A stretch of 64,000 nt of DNA from Physella acuta (lineage: Eukaryota > Mollusca > Gastropoda > Physidae), in contig NW_026732596.1 in assembly GCF_028476545.1 (NCBI RefSeq), positions 322,501 to 386,500 of the forward strand, given 5' to 3'. Within the stretch, counting starts at the first letter, position 1. Each line of letters begins with the position of its first letter. A model generated the notes under the pieces. The model searched no databases and had not been told where the DNA came from. It saw only the letters and a list, made by a program, of their open reading frames with translations. A program made the translations under genes and the position numbers. Of the stretch, positions 47,872 to 60,800 are shown in pieces.

Positions 47872-50800
47872 CTAAACTTGTTTCTTCTGGAAGAAGTGTG
47901 AAATAGAGCTCTGTTTTTTCTTAGGGTCTTTCAACACTACCTCATCTGATGGATTTCTTTTTCGCTTTTGCTTTGTTTTAGGCTCTTGGGAAAAACTTTG
48001 GAAAATTTTAAAAACCTGTAAGAAATTAAACAAGTTAAGAAACATCAATGTGTAAAGTGTTAAAAAAAAAATTATTTAAAAATATAGAGTTAAATTTACT
48101 AATCTTTCATGAATAAAAATATTTAACTTACATAAGAATTTCAACCTATGATATCCAACAAATATCTACTAGGTTAACAAAATTATAAAATAGGGACTTT
48201 TCTCAACTGCTTGTATTGAACTAAGCTTAAACTAAACAGTAATTTTAAAAATGAAATCAGTTTAGCACCAACTTATTTTTAAAATCAAATGTGTTGATAC
48301 CTCAACAGTATTGTAAAAAATGTAATCCTGATGGGGTTTTTTTTCAGGTACAAAATAGAAAATGAAATTTCAAACTTTGCAGCAGTAGATGATTAAAGTA
48401 AACTTAGAATTAGCGTTCATTGGAAAACAATGCAATACATGTTATTTCTTTTAAAAGCTGATTTAGTTAACTACCTTTCTCATCCCTGTGGACAAGGCTG
48501 CTTCTTTGATCTGGTGCTCTGTGAGCCATTTTGTGGGGAAAAGTTCACAGGTGGATAATGTCGCTTCAACAGACTCGTCAACATCCACAGCCCAGATTTT
48601 ATACAGGTGGTGAACGTGAGAAAACATATGCATCACCTTTAAACAAATGTTATTATTAGGCTTTGACAAATTCAAAGTCCATTTGCTGAAATCATTTTAT
48701 CTAGGTTATAGGCGCTTTAAAAAAACTTTTTAGTGTATAACTGTATTATCTTACAAACATTTAAAAGAGCTTTGAAGTTAAGACAAAACTTATTGAACAT
48801 CCTATTCACAGTTCATAAAAGCACTGGAAAAAAAAATCACTAACCTCACCAACTGGTTTCAGTTCCTGAAGGATTGTGTCTTTCAAGTTATATTTTTTGC
48901 TGAAAGCTTCTGATATTTCACTTATAGAGTTCTGCCCACTGCATGATGGGAACTCCCACATACCAGCTAGGAGACCTTTAAGATTAATTTTAAAAACAAA
49001 TATTTTTAACAACACTGATAGAAAATAAATGCAAAAAAATAATCATTCATTTTATTTTCTAATTGTGGAGATATTTGTTCTGACAATAAATATATTACAG
49101 CAACTATTTCTGACTGACGTTGAATGTGTGGAGGTAGTGTGGTTAAAGGTGCATAAAACAGGCTTCGTAGTTTGAGTTCAATTCTTGATTATAAAATCAT
49201 GGGGTTGCCCGGAGTTACCACTGGAGTAATTCCGGGAAGGTAGTGTCGTAGTAAACTCAAAAGAAGTTATTAATGGAAGGTAATGTCATAGTAAACTCAA
49301 ATGCCATGGCCAAAAACATTATACTATGCTTAAGCTGTAATAACCAAAGAGATTTAAAAAACTGAACTCACCTTTCTGTGGTCTTTGACAAACCATAAAA
49401 TGGTGGTTATCTTTTTTAGTCAGGGCTGCAACAAGAACATTGATCTCTTCCTGTTTGGCTGAAGCTTTCTTTGGCTTTCTAGGGAAGTTTTGCACACCTA
49501 GTCTAAAAAAAAGATGTTCACAGTTAACTTAATAGCTTTAATTTAATAATAACCAATTTAGTTAAAACCAGACTAATTTTGAAGTAATACATAAAATTTG
49601 GAAAAGTGGGAATACCAATTTTAAGAATAAAAGAAACTGCCTATTATTCAATATTTGCTAAAATAGATTTTAATGTCTTAGTAAAGAAAGATTGTAACAG
49701 TCATAGCATGTTATGGTGAAGATACTCTAAGTAGAATGTATATAAGCTTTGGTGTATGAGTATAATAATGACAATCATTCAGTTTAAATAATGGACAAAA
49801 CATCTTAATGACTTTTTTCTTGTAATAAAGAGCAGTGATGCAAAAACATGCTTTCAAGTCAAATAATTTGCTTACTCTCTATCCCAAGGTTGGTCAGATG
49901 GGAGGCACAGCTTACAATCTGGTATTACTGAAGATGGGAAACCATTTAAAAATATATGTTATTTTTGCCACAGCTAAAACTAAAATAAAACCTGAAAATC
50001 TAATGTGAACAATACAAAATACAACATCACTGAGTCTAGCTGTACATCTTGGATGTATTTTAAGCATTTTACAGATGTGGTATTTTCTTGTGGTTTGTTT
50101 ATGGGTGGCAAGTTCTAATGTCAAATACAGTGATTTACTCAGTTTATAAGGCAATATTTTGATTTGTGTAAAACAAGTAATAACAAATTCAAACCCAATT
50201 ATAACAGTCTTAACCTAACAACATAAATATCAAGGTGTGATAAAATAGTGGTTTTTACAGCATTCAATATCCACAAGATTCACTTTTTTCTCTTGATCTT
50301 GGGATGGTACACATAACTTTTTTGCAGATTCACTTCTATCTTTCTCTACCTGTAATAGAAGATGAAAATTTTAAAAACTTGGGAGAAATTCCTTGCTATA
50401 TTACAGTTAAGTACAAAGAAGAAAGATCACACAGCTACTACTAACTTTACACATCATGCCTAATTTAAATTTTAAAAGTTCGTGAGAATTGTATCATACC
50501 ATGGCATAAGCTCTACAGATTCCCTTTACTGGACACTGCCCACAAGATGGCGCTTTTGGTGTGCAAACTGTTGCTCCAATCTCCATCAATGATTGGTTGA
50601 AATCGCCTGGTCTCTGAGGATCAACAATCTGATTGGCTAAAGACCTGCCAGGGAAAATATTAACACTTATGATAATGTAAATAATTCACAAGGATATTAT
50701 TAATTTTGAAGCTTAATTTGTTAATACTTTATGTTAGTTACAAACTTTGACTGCAATAAAACTATGTGGATAAGAAAAAACTGTACCATATTGTGTCTAA

Positions 50801-52957
50801 TACTTCTTGTATGTTTACACTGGCTCCAATAGACCTAAGACGGGACAAAACACGGATCACATTTCCATCTACAAGTCCTGTTACCTGGTAGAGAAGTTGT
50901 ATAATAAAAAATGGAATTGTTTCATGACTGCTTTGGTAGTTGGATTAGTACAAACTATATTAAGAGTAGACATTTGTAGTAAATAAGAAGGCATTAGAAA
51001 AGCAGATTGTTTTTTAAATGTAATTTAACCTTTGGTGTGATTTTTAGTAACTTTTAAAAACAATTACCATCAAGGCAAAATTAGAGAATAAATAATGTGG
51101 CATTTATTTATGCTTTGGTATATTGATACTTATTTATTACAATTTGCAAAATAGTCATTTTAAAATGTCAAATATTACTATTAATGATATTAGAACAGTT
51201 TTTTAAACCCATCAATATTGTTGTTATTGTGTGACAAAATCAAATGCAGTCAGATTCCAAGTAATTTAAGGATAGTTAGCACAATCCAGTTTATTTCTAC
51301 AGAAAACCATACGATGACAACAAAATTACCTCCCCTAAGGCAATAGATGCAATAGCTCCAGCTGTGTAGGGCCCAACCCCAGGGAGAATTTTTTGCAAGT
51401 CTGCAGCCTTTTTTGGCATCTCACCTGACAGCTCATTGACAACCTGGCAAGCAGAGAAAAAAACAAAGTATTTAGCACATAATGCATCAAAACTAATGAG
51501 TATATACTGAGAGCTGCTAATAGCACACTGCTCAATACATAAAATTTACAAATAAAAATTTAATTCAAGTTATTATAAACATTGAAGAAATAGAAATGAA
51601 CTTCTTCATTTTTACTTTCTATCACACTGCCAAAATGTGTTCATAGTGAACGAAACTTTTTAAAAAAAATGAATAGACTACCTTTTGAGCACCTTCAAAT
51701 AGACGCCTCCCTCTTGAATAATAGCCTAAACCTGACCATAACACGTTTACTTCCTGTGAAAACATTAAATAAACATGCAAAAGCTGTTGTAATAAAGCTT
51801 CTATAATTTGGTTTTAAATATGTTTTTTATGTGGCTCAAAATACACCATAGGTGATTGGCTAATTGTGAATAATCCCACAAATGATTAGTCTAAGAGGGT
51901 ACATTTTATCATTTGCTTTCATTGAAAACAATTTAATAATGCTACTTAAACCATGAGTTTTAAAATTAACATTAATCCTTCAAACACAGCCAGTCGTTAT
52001 GGTACCTGTACTGTAAACTAATGAAGGTGTTAAATGATATCAATCAAATGATTACATATTATACCTCTATATTGGATACTGCAAGATCTTGTAATGTTGG
52101 CCACTTCTGAAAAAATATTGGTATTCAATTAATTTAATGCAAAACAGTAAAGTGAAATAGCACCCACAAAAAGATTAATAAAAACTGAAACTGTTTTTTT
52201 AAAATGGCATGTAACAAACAACACTACAGTAAATTAAAGTTTATAAAACCCCACAGGAACAAACATAAAGAAATTCATTTTTGTTAGCTCTGGGCTTAAC
52301 TTCACCTGCATCCATTTATTATAATAGTTGATTACAGTCGCGACTTGTGTTTGTTGCAGCATGATCTCTGACACCCACACTGCATACGCCTTTTGATTTA
52401 TGTCTTTGGTAGATATCTGGGAATTTCAATGTTTCTTAAAATATGTAGATTTACACTGACAGAAAAGTAACAGAACACAGTTGAATATGTAGACATATGC
52501 AGATACTGCAAAATAAGCTTTTTAATAGAATACATTTTGATTGTTCATAATAAAATGCTTCAAACAAGAAAATATGTACCTGTCTCCATGGTAGATCTCT
52601 TTTATTTGTGTCATACCACGACAGTAAAGATTGTCTTAAGCTTGTGACTTCTGGTTCGGAAAATGCATGAACGCTGTTGCTTCCATCTAATAAGCTGACA
52701 TTTGTTGTTATTTTTTTGTTATCTAAAATTATATGATAATAAAAATAATTCCTGTTCATGATATTTAGGCTTTTAATTGTGTACTATGATGTGAATGTAA
52801 TATAAAAATATATGAAGGTGTAACCAAAAAATTTTTGTTTAATTAAACGAAATGAAACATTTTATTTTTGTTGTTTATTATATTTAATTGTTAAGATTAG
52901 ATTGAATTTAAATAAATAACATTTCATACCATTTTCCTTTTTCTTACTCCGAACCAT
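47872..52957 (-). CDS. MUTYH: Adenine DNA glycosylase MUTYH
   Basis: Exons in transcript order: 52957-52930, 52722-52580, 52416-52306, 52106-52065, 51753-51682, 51443-51330, 50884-50787, 50644-50500, 50349-50259, 49927-49876, 49502-49372, 48975-48845, 48636-48475, 48015-47872. They total 1464 nt, 487 residues plus stop. MUTYH removes adenine mispaired with 8-oxoguanine in base excision repair. Seen: [32 protein letters not shown] with the catalytic Glu (about 74); [13 protein letters not shown]; the helix-hairpin-helix [16 protein letters not shown] (about 152-167); [11 protein letters not shown] with the catalytic Asp (about 176); the Fe-S ligands [18 protein letters not shown] (Cys 230, 237, 240, 246); the NUDIX-like C-domain [10 protein letters not shown]; the FSH loop HMFSHVHH that senses 8-oxoG; and a C-terminal PCNA box QSSISHFF (475-482) after a basic NLS-like run. 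The start MVRSKKKEN resembles the nuclear isoform start. An acceptor at about 52988 and an open frame behind the ATG allow a longer, perhaps mitochondrial, form. Confidence 0.97.
49125..49330. repeat. Decayed SINE-like fragment in a MUTYH intron
   Basis: GGAGGTAGTGTGGTTAAAGG, then TTTGAGTTCAATTCTTG (weak B box) and a repeated GGAAGGTA.TGTC.TAGTAAACTC about 40 bp apart. Family uncertain. Confidence 0.35.
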
Positions 52958-54330
52958 GATAGTAACAGCTCTTTTTATTAACTCTGAAACTAAATGAATT
53001 CATGATAAATATTTTATTAATCAAGCAAAGTATATTCATGTTGTTAATAACTAAATAAAAAATTGATAAATTAACATTTAGTAGAGCAATGTTGTACAAC
53101 ACTGCCTTTTATTTTCCATATTTTAATTTTAATGTTGCTACAAGTTGATACAACTGGCTTACAATTTATTGTGTTTTTGATCTAGATCTATCTAGATCTA
53201 GATCTACATTGAATCAGAATTGTGTTACAGTTAGGCGTAACAGTAACAGTATAACAGTAACAGTTGTAGACTGTTAGTACTGTTAGTTACAGTTACTAAG
53301 AGTTAGTAGATTCTACTTATTAGTTCAATAATAAAAAAGTTGGTAATCTATCGTTTTGGGTACGTAAAATCGCCCGCGTCTATTAATGTACGAAAACGTT
53401 ACCTCATTGTCAAGGCTGTAATAGAAGTATATTGTGATATGTTTGTGTCAAATATAGATAAATAAATAATAAACCTAAATCAATGGCTAAATATATCAAT
53501 ATAGGCCAGAAATTAACTTTAAACAGCAGTGTCTGCAAGCAAAATTTGCTATATAAACAGCAGCCATTTGTAAAATAGAGTGAATTCCGCCTGAATCTCG
53601 CGCTATATAAAAAAACTTTAACAAGATGGCTGCTATAGTAAATGAGCATGGTTGCATCTGTTGGAAATAATGGAAACATCTCTGCTGTTCATTTATTACT
53701 AAAAAGTTTTAATTCAATTGTTTAAAAACAGGTAGGGGCCTACATAAATGAAACAAGGAAACATTTTTGTATTTTTCAAAACATAAATCCTCCTCAAAAT
53801 GTGAAATAATTATTAAAATGTAAGGAGTCACCTGTTTTTCACATTACTAGATCTAGTCGCGGGCGATTTTTCGTACCTAAAACTAGACTAGTAAAACGAT
53901 AGATTACCAAAAAGTTTAGTACTGACTCAGACTCTGAGACTGTGTTACCTTTACTTTTACTGTTTGTTGTGGATAATAATCTAAAAGTAAATTGAACTTC
54001 TGCTCTAAAGCATGTCATCAAAAAAGTTAAATAATCTTCACAAAGAGGTAGATCTAGATCGAGTAGATCTAGATCTAGATCTAGATCTAGATCTAGATCT
54101 ATTTGTTAAAAAGTAGATCTTAGATTTTTATCAGCGAACTATTGTTGTTTTTAATGTTATGCAATTATTGTAATACCCGCCCTTACCAGCAGTACAAAAT
54201 GTCATGGTTTTGTTTCGCAATTTAAATATCTTTCGCTATAGTACTTAGGCCTATATATATAAACTAGAATACCCGTCATCCGTTGGATAACTGTGGGTTT
54301 CGGGGGTCATCCATCAAAAAACATCACGTC
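52958..54330. promoter_or_regulatory. MUTYH upstream region
   Basis: Contains AGATCT-type repeats (53180-53205 and the run at about 54043-54103) and, at 53618-53632, AACAAGATGGCTGCT, a YY1/TISU-like element on the plus strand near the CG-containing GAATCTCGCGC. No plus-strand gene could be followed from it. MUTYH transcription probably starts in this interval. Confidence 0.35.
54043..54103. repeat. (AGATCT)n hexamer array
   Basis: About ten AGATCT units, one interrupted; self-complementary as double strand. Related clusters at 13930-14070 and 55090-55340. Confidence 0.85.
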
Positions 54331-54337
54331 TGTCACT

Positions 54338-54604
54338 CAGAGGCATAGCGACCCTTCCCGGCGCCCGGGGACAAAGTTTTCGATTTGAACCCCCCCCCCT
54401 CAAACTTTTGATGTGCACCCCCCCCCCACTCAAACTTTCGATTTGAACCCCCCTCAACCTATCAATTTATTTTTCCAAACCATTTTGGCGCCCCAACATA
54501 TGCCCCCCCCTTCCCCCTCCCCACCCCCCGCCTCCCCTTCCCCCCCCCCCACCCCCCGCCTCCCCTCCCCTACCGTCCCCCCCCCCCTCCTCGGTACGCT
54601 ACTG
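54338..54604. mobile_element. hAT-type element related to 8182-8441
   Basis: Starts CAGAGGCATAGCGACCC and ends GGTACGCTACTG. TGTCACT occurs directly before it (54331-54337) and again at 54608-54614, three bases beyond the end. Interior of CCCC runs and CGATTTGAAC units. Confidence 0.75.
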
Positions 54605-54689
54605 CAGTGTCACTTATCCTCACAAAAAACAGACCCCACATTCAAATATATGTTTTTTATCTTTTAAAAACACCGAAAACACCGATTTC

Positions 54690-54900
54690 GGACTATCCCT
54701 TCATAAACTGACGTCACAGGTGACCTACTCAACTCTACTTCACCTGCCCAGTGTCCTGCCAAGTCTCAGACAACATGTTTTTATCGTTTAAAAAACAATT
54801 CCAGCCGAGCATGTATCTGACCACACTATCCTTTCATATGCTTAGGACAAAGAAACAGATGAACTCTACTTCACCTGCCCTGTATCTTGCCAAGTTCAGA
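54690..54900 (+). repeat. SINE 3' portions, possibly two copies
   Basis: ACTATCCCTTCATAAACTGA...CTCAACTCTACTTCACCTGCC and then CACACTATCCTTTCATATG...AGATGAACTCTACTTCACCTGCC, both matching the SINE 3' part at about 29830-29885. Confidence 0.6.
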
Positions 54901-54904
54901 TAGG

Positions 54905-55960
54905 CAACGTTATCATTCACATCTAAAAAAAAAAAAAATTGAAAAAAAAATTTTATTGACATATTGGTCTAGAACCCGTGCCTCCTGCATGAGAGCTGAC
55001 TACGCTACCATTTTAGCTATTTACTCGTGACGTCACAAGTGAATTTTTATACTATACTATGTATCTCCTTATGCAACTTGATTTACGGCGTATAGATTCT
55101 AGATCTAGATCTAAAAATAAGTCTAGTAGTACTAACTTTCAAATTAAATTTTATCTTAAATAAGCCAAACAAAGATTTATATAAAATAATTAAGGCCTGA
55201 AATAGATTCTAGATGTAGAATTTACATTAAGTCTAGATCTAGAATTTACATAGAAACCTAGTGACCTACATCTAGGCTAGATCTAGATCTAGAGTCTAGG
55301 CTAGATTCATAAATTTCCTTCGATAGCTGATCTTTAGATCTAGAGAAATTTATTGTAAAACTAAATGAAAAAGACAGTTGAACATTGATATAAGTGTTGG
55401 AACGTAATAAATACAGAAAACGGACGTATTGTTAAAGTTATGACCGACAGAAAATTAGATTTAGAACGCGTTAAACTTGTGAATGGGAACACAATTTTCT
55501 TCGATAGACGCCGCCATTTTATTGTACTAAAGAGTAAACAAAAACCTGTGACGTCACGGTCCCGCCGAGTCTAGTGGCTTTTCAAATATTTTTTAAAAAA
55601 ATGGGTTAATCTGCATATGAATAAATCAATTAATTAATTAACGTCTTTAAATAAATTTGTGATCAACAGTCTGTCTGCATTAAAAAATTATTCTCTACCT
55701 GCATACCATTTTACAGCTTTCCAGATAGAGTCGAACATATCACAATTTTCGATCAGGCAAACAAATAAATATTCAAACATGTAAACAAAGTTGACTTTTA
55801 GTAGTATATAGATAAGTGTTTGTAGGGGCAAGATTTGCGAGTAGTTTTATTTATTTAAAAAAAAACGAATAACATATTATTACAATATAGATCTACATGA
55901 ACTTGAAAAATAATTGTTGTTGCTACTTTCTGCTAGTTTTGGGTTTTAAGATCAGATGAG
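54905..55960. other. Intergenic, AGATCT-rich
   Basis: CTAGATCT clusters at about 55090-55340. On the minus strand at about 55521-55500 lies AAAATGGCGGCGTC, a strong YY1/TISU-like start context that opens an 18-codon frame (MAASIEEN...). No continuing exon recognised. Confidence 0.35.
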
Positions 55961-55963
55961 TAA

Positions 55964-56389
55964 GGGGTCATCCATAAATGACGTCACGCTTTTTTTGACG
56001 ATTTTTACCTCCTCCCCTCCCCTCCGTCACACGTCGTCACAAAAAGCCAGACCCCCCCCCCTAAAATGACGTCACACCTCAGCCTACAACCTCCCCCCCC
56101 TCAAAATTGCAGTTGAATTTTTTTTAAACATCGATATTTTTCCAAAATATTGTCTAAAATATGTCAAAATAGAGTATTTTAATCAATTCCTATTATAATA
56201 TTATAATTTATTAAAACTGTTTTCTACAACGCTTAATAACGTCTGAAATTCGTTTTCTAACATTTCTTATAAAGCAAAAGTGTGACGTTGCACCATCTGA
56301 CCCCCCCCCCTCCTCCTCATCACACATCGTCACAAAATTACCTACCCCCCCCTCCCCCTACGAGTGTAACGTCATTTATGGACGACACC
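55964..56389. mobile_element. Inverted-repeat element (CATCCATAAATGACGTCAC ends)
   Basis: GGGGTCATCCATAAATGACG at the left, GTCATTTATGGACGACACC at the right. The interior carries CGTCACAAAAAGCCAGACC as in 32270-32665. Flanks TAA and TAAT could be a short target duplication. Confidence 0.85.
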
Positions 56390-56422
56390 TAATTATTCAT
56401 GTATTTATTTTGTATTACTTAT

Positions 56423-56832
56423 ATTCATTCATTCACATTCATTTATTCGTTCATTCGTTCATTCGTTCATTCGTTCATTCGTTCATTCGCTCATTCGTTC
56501 ATTCGTTCATTCGTGCATTCGTGCATTCGTGCATTCGTTCATTCGTTCATCCGTTCATTCGTTCATTCGTTCATTCGTTCATTCGTTCATTCGTTCATTC
56601 GTTCATTCGTTCATTCGTTCATTCGTTCATTCGTTCATTCGTTCATTCGTTCATTCGTTCATTCGTTCATTCGTTCATTCGTTCATTCGTTCATTCGTTC
56701 ATTCGTTCATTCGTTCATTCGTTCATTCGTTCATTCGTTCATTCGTTCATTCGTTCATTCGTTCATTCGTTCATTCGTTCATTCGTTCATTCATTCATTC
56801 ATTCATTCATTCATTCATTCATTCATTCATTC
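56423..56832. repeat. (ATTCGTTC)n / (ATTC)n array, about 410 bp
   Basis: Mostly an 8-bp unit ATTCGTTC with a few variant units near the left edge, grading into pure ATTC at the right end. Frames reading HSFIRSFV are artefacts of the repeat. Confidence 0.97.
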
Positions 56833-56860
56833 AATTTAACTCGATCGACATACATTGCGA

Positions 56861-57304
56861 ACCTCCATAAATAACGTCACACACGCAGGGGAGGTGAAGA
56901 GAGGAGAGAGAATTGAGACGGTGTGTTGAGGGGGGGGGAACATTAGACTGCGTAGCAAGGGTTGGGGGTGAAGGTAGAAGGGAACAGAAAGACACCTTTT
57001 CGCATTGTATGAAGTAATTTGAACATTTAACAGTTATTTGAGATTTAAAAAAAAACTATTTTGCACATTGTAATAAATATGTATCGATATACCTAATAAT
57101 GATCGACCTTAGTTAGCAAGGTTACTATATAAAAAAGAAATCAACGTTCATTGTTAAAAACAAAACAAAGATATATTATTCTTATGTGTGACATCATTTA
57201 TGGGATCTGGCATTTTTTACGAGTTGTTACGATGGGGAGGCAGAGAGGAATGGGGGTGGGGGGGGGGGGGGAAACAAAGCGTAACGTCATTTATGGAATG
57301 CTCC
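56861..57304. mobile_element. Inverted-repeat element (CTCCATAAATAACGTCAC ends)
   Basis: Left CTCCATAAATAACGTCACAC and right GCGTAACGTCATTTATGGAA are inverted. G-run-rich, non-coding interior. Related to but distinct from the 55964 family. Confidence 0.6.
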
Positions 57305-57660
57305 TTTATGGAATTCAAACTTGAAAGATTTGTACGTAGCCTATCACCCATTGCTTACATGTCAGTACTTGAAAACGATTGCTATACACAAGACTAGCTG
57401 GTATTTTCTCTAATGTAAATGTTTCTGTTTAGCAGGGTATAGGATAGCGGATAGGGACTTCTAGGAATGATACGACACTCATGGAGAAAAGGGTAAATAT
57501 CTTTGCTAATTTTTGTTGCATTCCCTAAACACTGTAGTCAAGTGTGTTCTTTATGTCGTTTTCGTCGAAATTAATGGTGTGACATCACAATTTTAGAGTT
57601 AAAAATTATAATTTTTAAATGAATTCCAGAACTTATTGTAAATTTATAGACTTTTTATTA

Positions 57661-59078
57661 GCGCAATTTCCATTCTGGAGAATTGCGTTTATTTTTTTAA
57701 TTTGTGAAAGAATGGGTCTATGTAGGCTACCTAATGAAGAGCCAGGTTTGCTAAATTCTCACTACAAACTATATCTCGCGTAGTTATTTATTGGTTATAT
57801 CCCTTATAAATGGGAAACAACAAGATTTTAGAGAGAAAATAAAAACGTTTTCTAAAGAAACAAGGTAATTAAAAAGTCTAGTGACAATTTTAGCGCAATT
57901 TCCTTATGTTATCTAAAAATAGTTCTGTCGTAGCGTAAATCAAGAGCAGGGTTAGTAAAACCATTGGTTAGTTATTAAAACGTTTTTTATTAATTTTTTT
58001 TCAGTATTTTACATGTTTTATTTACAATAGAGTTACATGACTAAAAACCATTGCGCGCCTAGCTACTGAACGTGATGATGCAGCCATTGAACGTGAGGGC
58101 GCAGCTATTGAACGTGATGACGCGTGTGGTGTGGTTGGCCTACTAATTCGGTTCAAATTTTAATTAATTAAAACAAGTTAATTAAAAAAGTCTAGTGACA
58201 TTTATGCGCAATTTCCTTATGTTATCTAAAAATAGCTCTGACGTATAATGCTGCGGTGCGTTCAAGCTAGAAGAACGATCGGTTTGTAGGTGTTTATGTA
58301 ATTTTAAAATTTGTGACCGAACGAGAGGATATTTTTGAAAACTTTCTTCGGCAATATTGTTCTAAATTATGGCAGGAATCGATTGGTACATGTTTCAAGT
58401 CGCTAAGTGGTCTGGTTGCCGAGATATGGGCCAAAAACTGCATTTTTTCGAGGTTTTTTTGGCTTTTCCGGGAAATACATGAAAGAAACCCCGAACTTTT
58501 ATGGCCTATGCTCATTCTCGTAACTTGCTTAACATAATTGCTTTTGGAACTAGTCATCGATATTGCTTCGTTGAGGAGGAGATACGACTTAAAGCCCGGA
58601 CACACATTCATCCATACATTCATTCATTCATTCATCCATCCATTCCCAGAAATGACGAGTTAATAAACGCAATTCTCCAGAATGGGAATCGCGCTAAAAA
58701 AAATTTGTGACCGAACGAAAGGATATTTTTGAAAACTTTCTTCGGCAATATTGTTCTAAATTATGGCAGGAATCGATTGGTACATGTTTCAAGTCGCTAA
58801 GTGGTCTGGTTGCCGAGATATGGGTCAAAAACTGCTTTTAAAAAAGGTTTTTTGGCTTTTCCGGGAAATCCATGAAAGAAACCCGGAATTTTTATGGCCT
58901 ATGCTCATCCTCGTAACTTGCTTAACATAATTGCTTTTGGAACTAGTCATCGATATTGCTTCGTTGAGGAGGAGATACGACTTAAAGCTGCGGACACACA
59001 TCCATTCATCCATTCATCCATTCATACATCCAGAAATGACGAGTTAATAAACGCAATTCTCCAGAATGGAAATTGCGC
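57661..59078. mobile_element. Non-autonomous element with perfect 31-bp inverted ends
   Basis: 57661-57691 (GCGCAATTTCCATTCTGG...GTTTA) is the exact reverse complement of 59048-59078. Both ends are bounded by TA (57659-57660 and 59079-59080), the duplication expected of Tc1/mariner-type insertion. It is 1418 bp with no transposase frame. The right half (58307-59086) is internally duplicated, so a third, slightly diverged end copy sits at 58664-58694. Confidence 0.85.
58068..58125. repeat. Short ~21-24-bp repeats (TTGAACGTGA.G.CGCAGC)
   Basis: Three imperfect tandem units (CTGAACGTGATGATGCAGC, TTGAACGTGAGGGCGCAGC, TTGAACGTGATGACGCG) inside the TA-flanked element. Confidence 0.7.
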
Positions 59079-59086
59079 TAAAAATT
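58307..59086. repeat. ~390-bp tandem duplication
   Basis: The unit starting AATTTGTGACCGAACGA at about 58309 restarts at 58702 and runs to the same GCGCTAAAAA end. Copies are about 95% alike by eye. Open frames on both strands are not recognisable proteins. Confidence 0.92.
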
Positions 59087-59160
59087 TGGAAGGTGGAAAG
59101 GGCTGAAGTAAAACAAAAAGTGTGATTTTTTTTATGTATAGACGAGCGCCCCGCCCCACC

Positions 59161-59329
59161 CAGGGGCGGAACTACAGTGCCGCCAGACCCCGCATTGCAG
59201 GGGGGGGGGGCACGCCATTTAGGGGCCCATAGTTAACCATAATACATTTTTTATAGTTAAAAAAATAATTTTCTTTCATTTTTGACTTGACGGTAAAAGA
59301 TTTTGTAAATAACAGTATTGATGTTCTAC
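59161..59329. mobile_element. Left fragment of the CAGGGGCGGAACTA hAT-type family
   Basis: Matches the first ~170 bp of 12527-13424 (GTGCCGCCAGACCCCGC, ATAGTTAAAAAAATAATTTTCT, TGATGTTCTAC). Cut off where another element starts at 59330. Confidence 0.8.
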
Positions 59330-59519
59330 CAGGGGTCGGCAACCTTTTGAGACGGAAGAGCCAAAAGTTACAATTTTCAAAATTTCCCAGTTTTTAAAGA
59401 GCCACATTTTTATTATATTTTATTATTTGATTAGGATTAAGTAAATAAATGTGATTTGTTATTTAAAATACATAGTTTTAAATATGAAATAATATTTATT
59501 CGTATAAAAACATACGCAT
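59330..59519. mobile_element. Fragment with CAGGGGTCGGCAACC end
   Basis: Begins CAGGGGTCGGCAACCTTTTG and AAGAGCCAAAAG...AAGAGCCACATT, typical of an hAT terminus. No matching right end before 59528, so it is a partial copy nested into the preceding fragment. Confidence 0.6.
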
Positions 59520-59527
59520 GTTTCGCC

Positions 59528-60496
<969 letters not shown>

Positions 60497-60612
60497 GTTT
60501 CGCCAGAATAATAAACTTAGTAATCAATAATATAACTATAGGGCTATCCGAATCCACTTTAAGAGCTGTTTACTTTTTTTTTCTTTCTTTACGGATATCA
60601 CCAGCTCAGAAG

Positions 60613-60800
60613 CAGAGTTTCCGAAAAATTTTTACCGCCCCCCCCCCCTGAACGGAATGAAATTTATATAATTTATATAGAAAATATATACTTTTAACAG
60701 TGTCCGCCCCCCCCCCCCCCCGAAAAAAGTTCCCCCCCCCCCGAAAATTTCAAGTGCCCCCCCCCCTCCCCCCGGAGAAAAAAGTCTGGAAGAAACACTG
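60613..60800. mobile_element. Sister of the 11802-11965 element
   Basis: CAGAGTTTCC... to GAAGAAACACTG, with C-run interior and ATATAGAAAATATATACTTTTA. Flanks CTCAGAAG and ATCAGAAG agree at 7 of 8 positions. Confidence 0.8.

Noticed and set aside
54413-54667. Proline/serine-rich frame
   Set aside because: Lies in the C-run element 54338-54604; composition is explained by poly-C.
56399-56874. 146- and 154-residue HSFIRSFV repeat proteins
   Set aside because: All three frames of the ATTCGTTC array are open in the same way; no start context or family match.
58294-59106. Repeated 60-110-residue frames on both strands
   Set aside because: They recur because the DNA is tandemly duplicated; no family resemblance.
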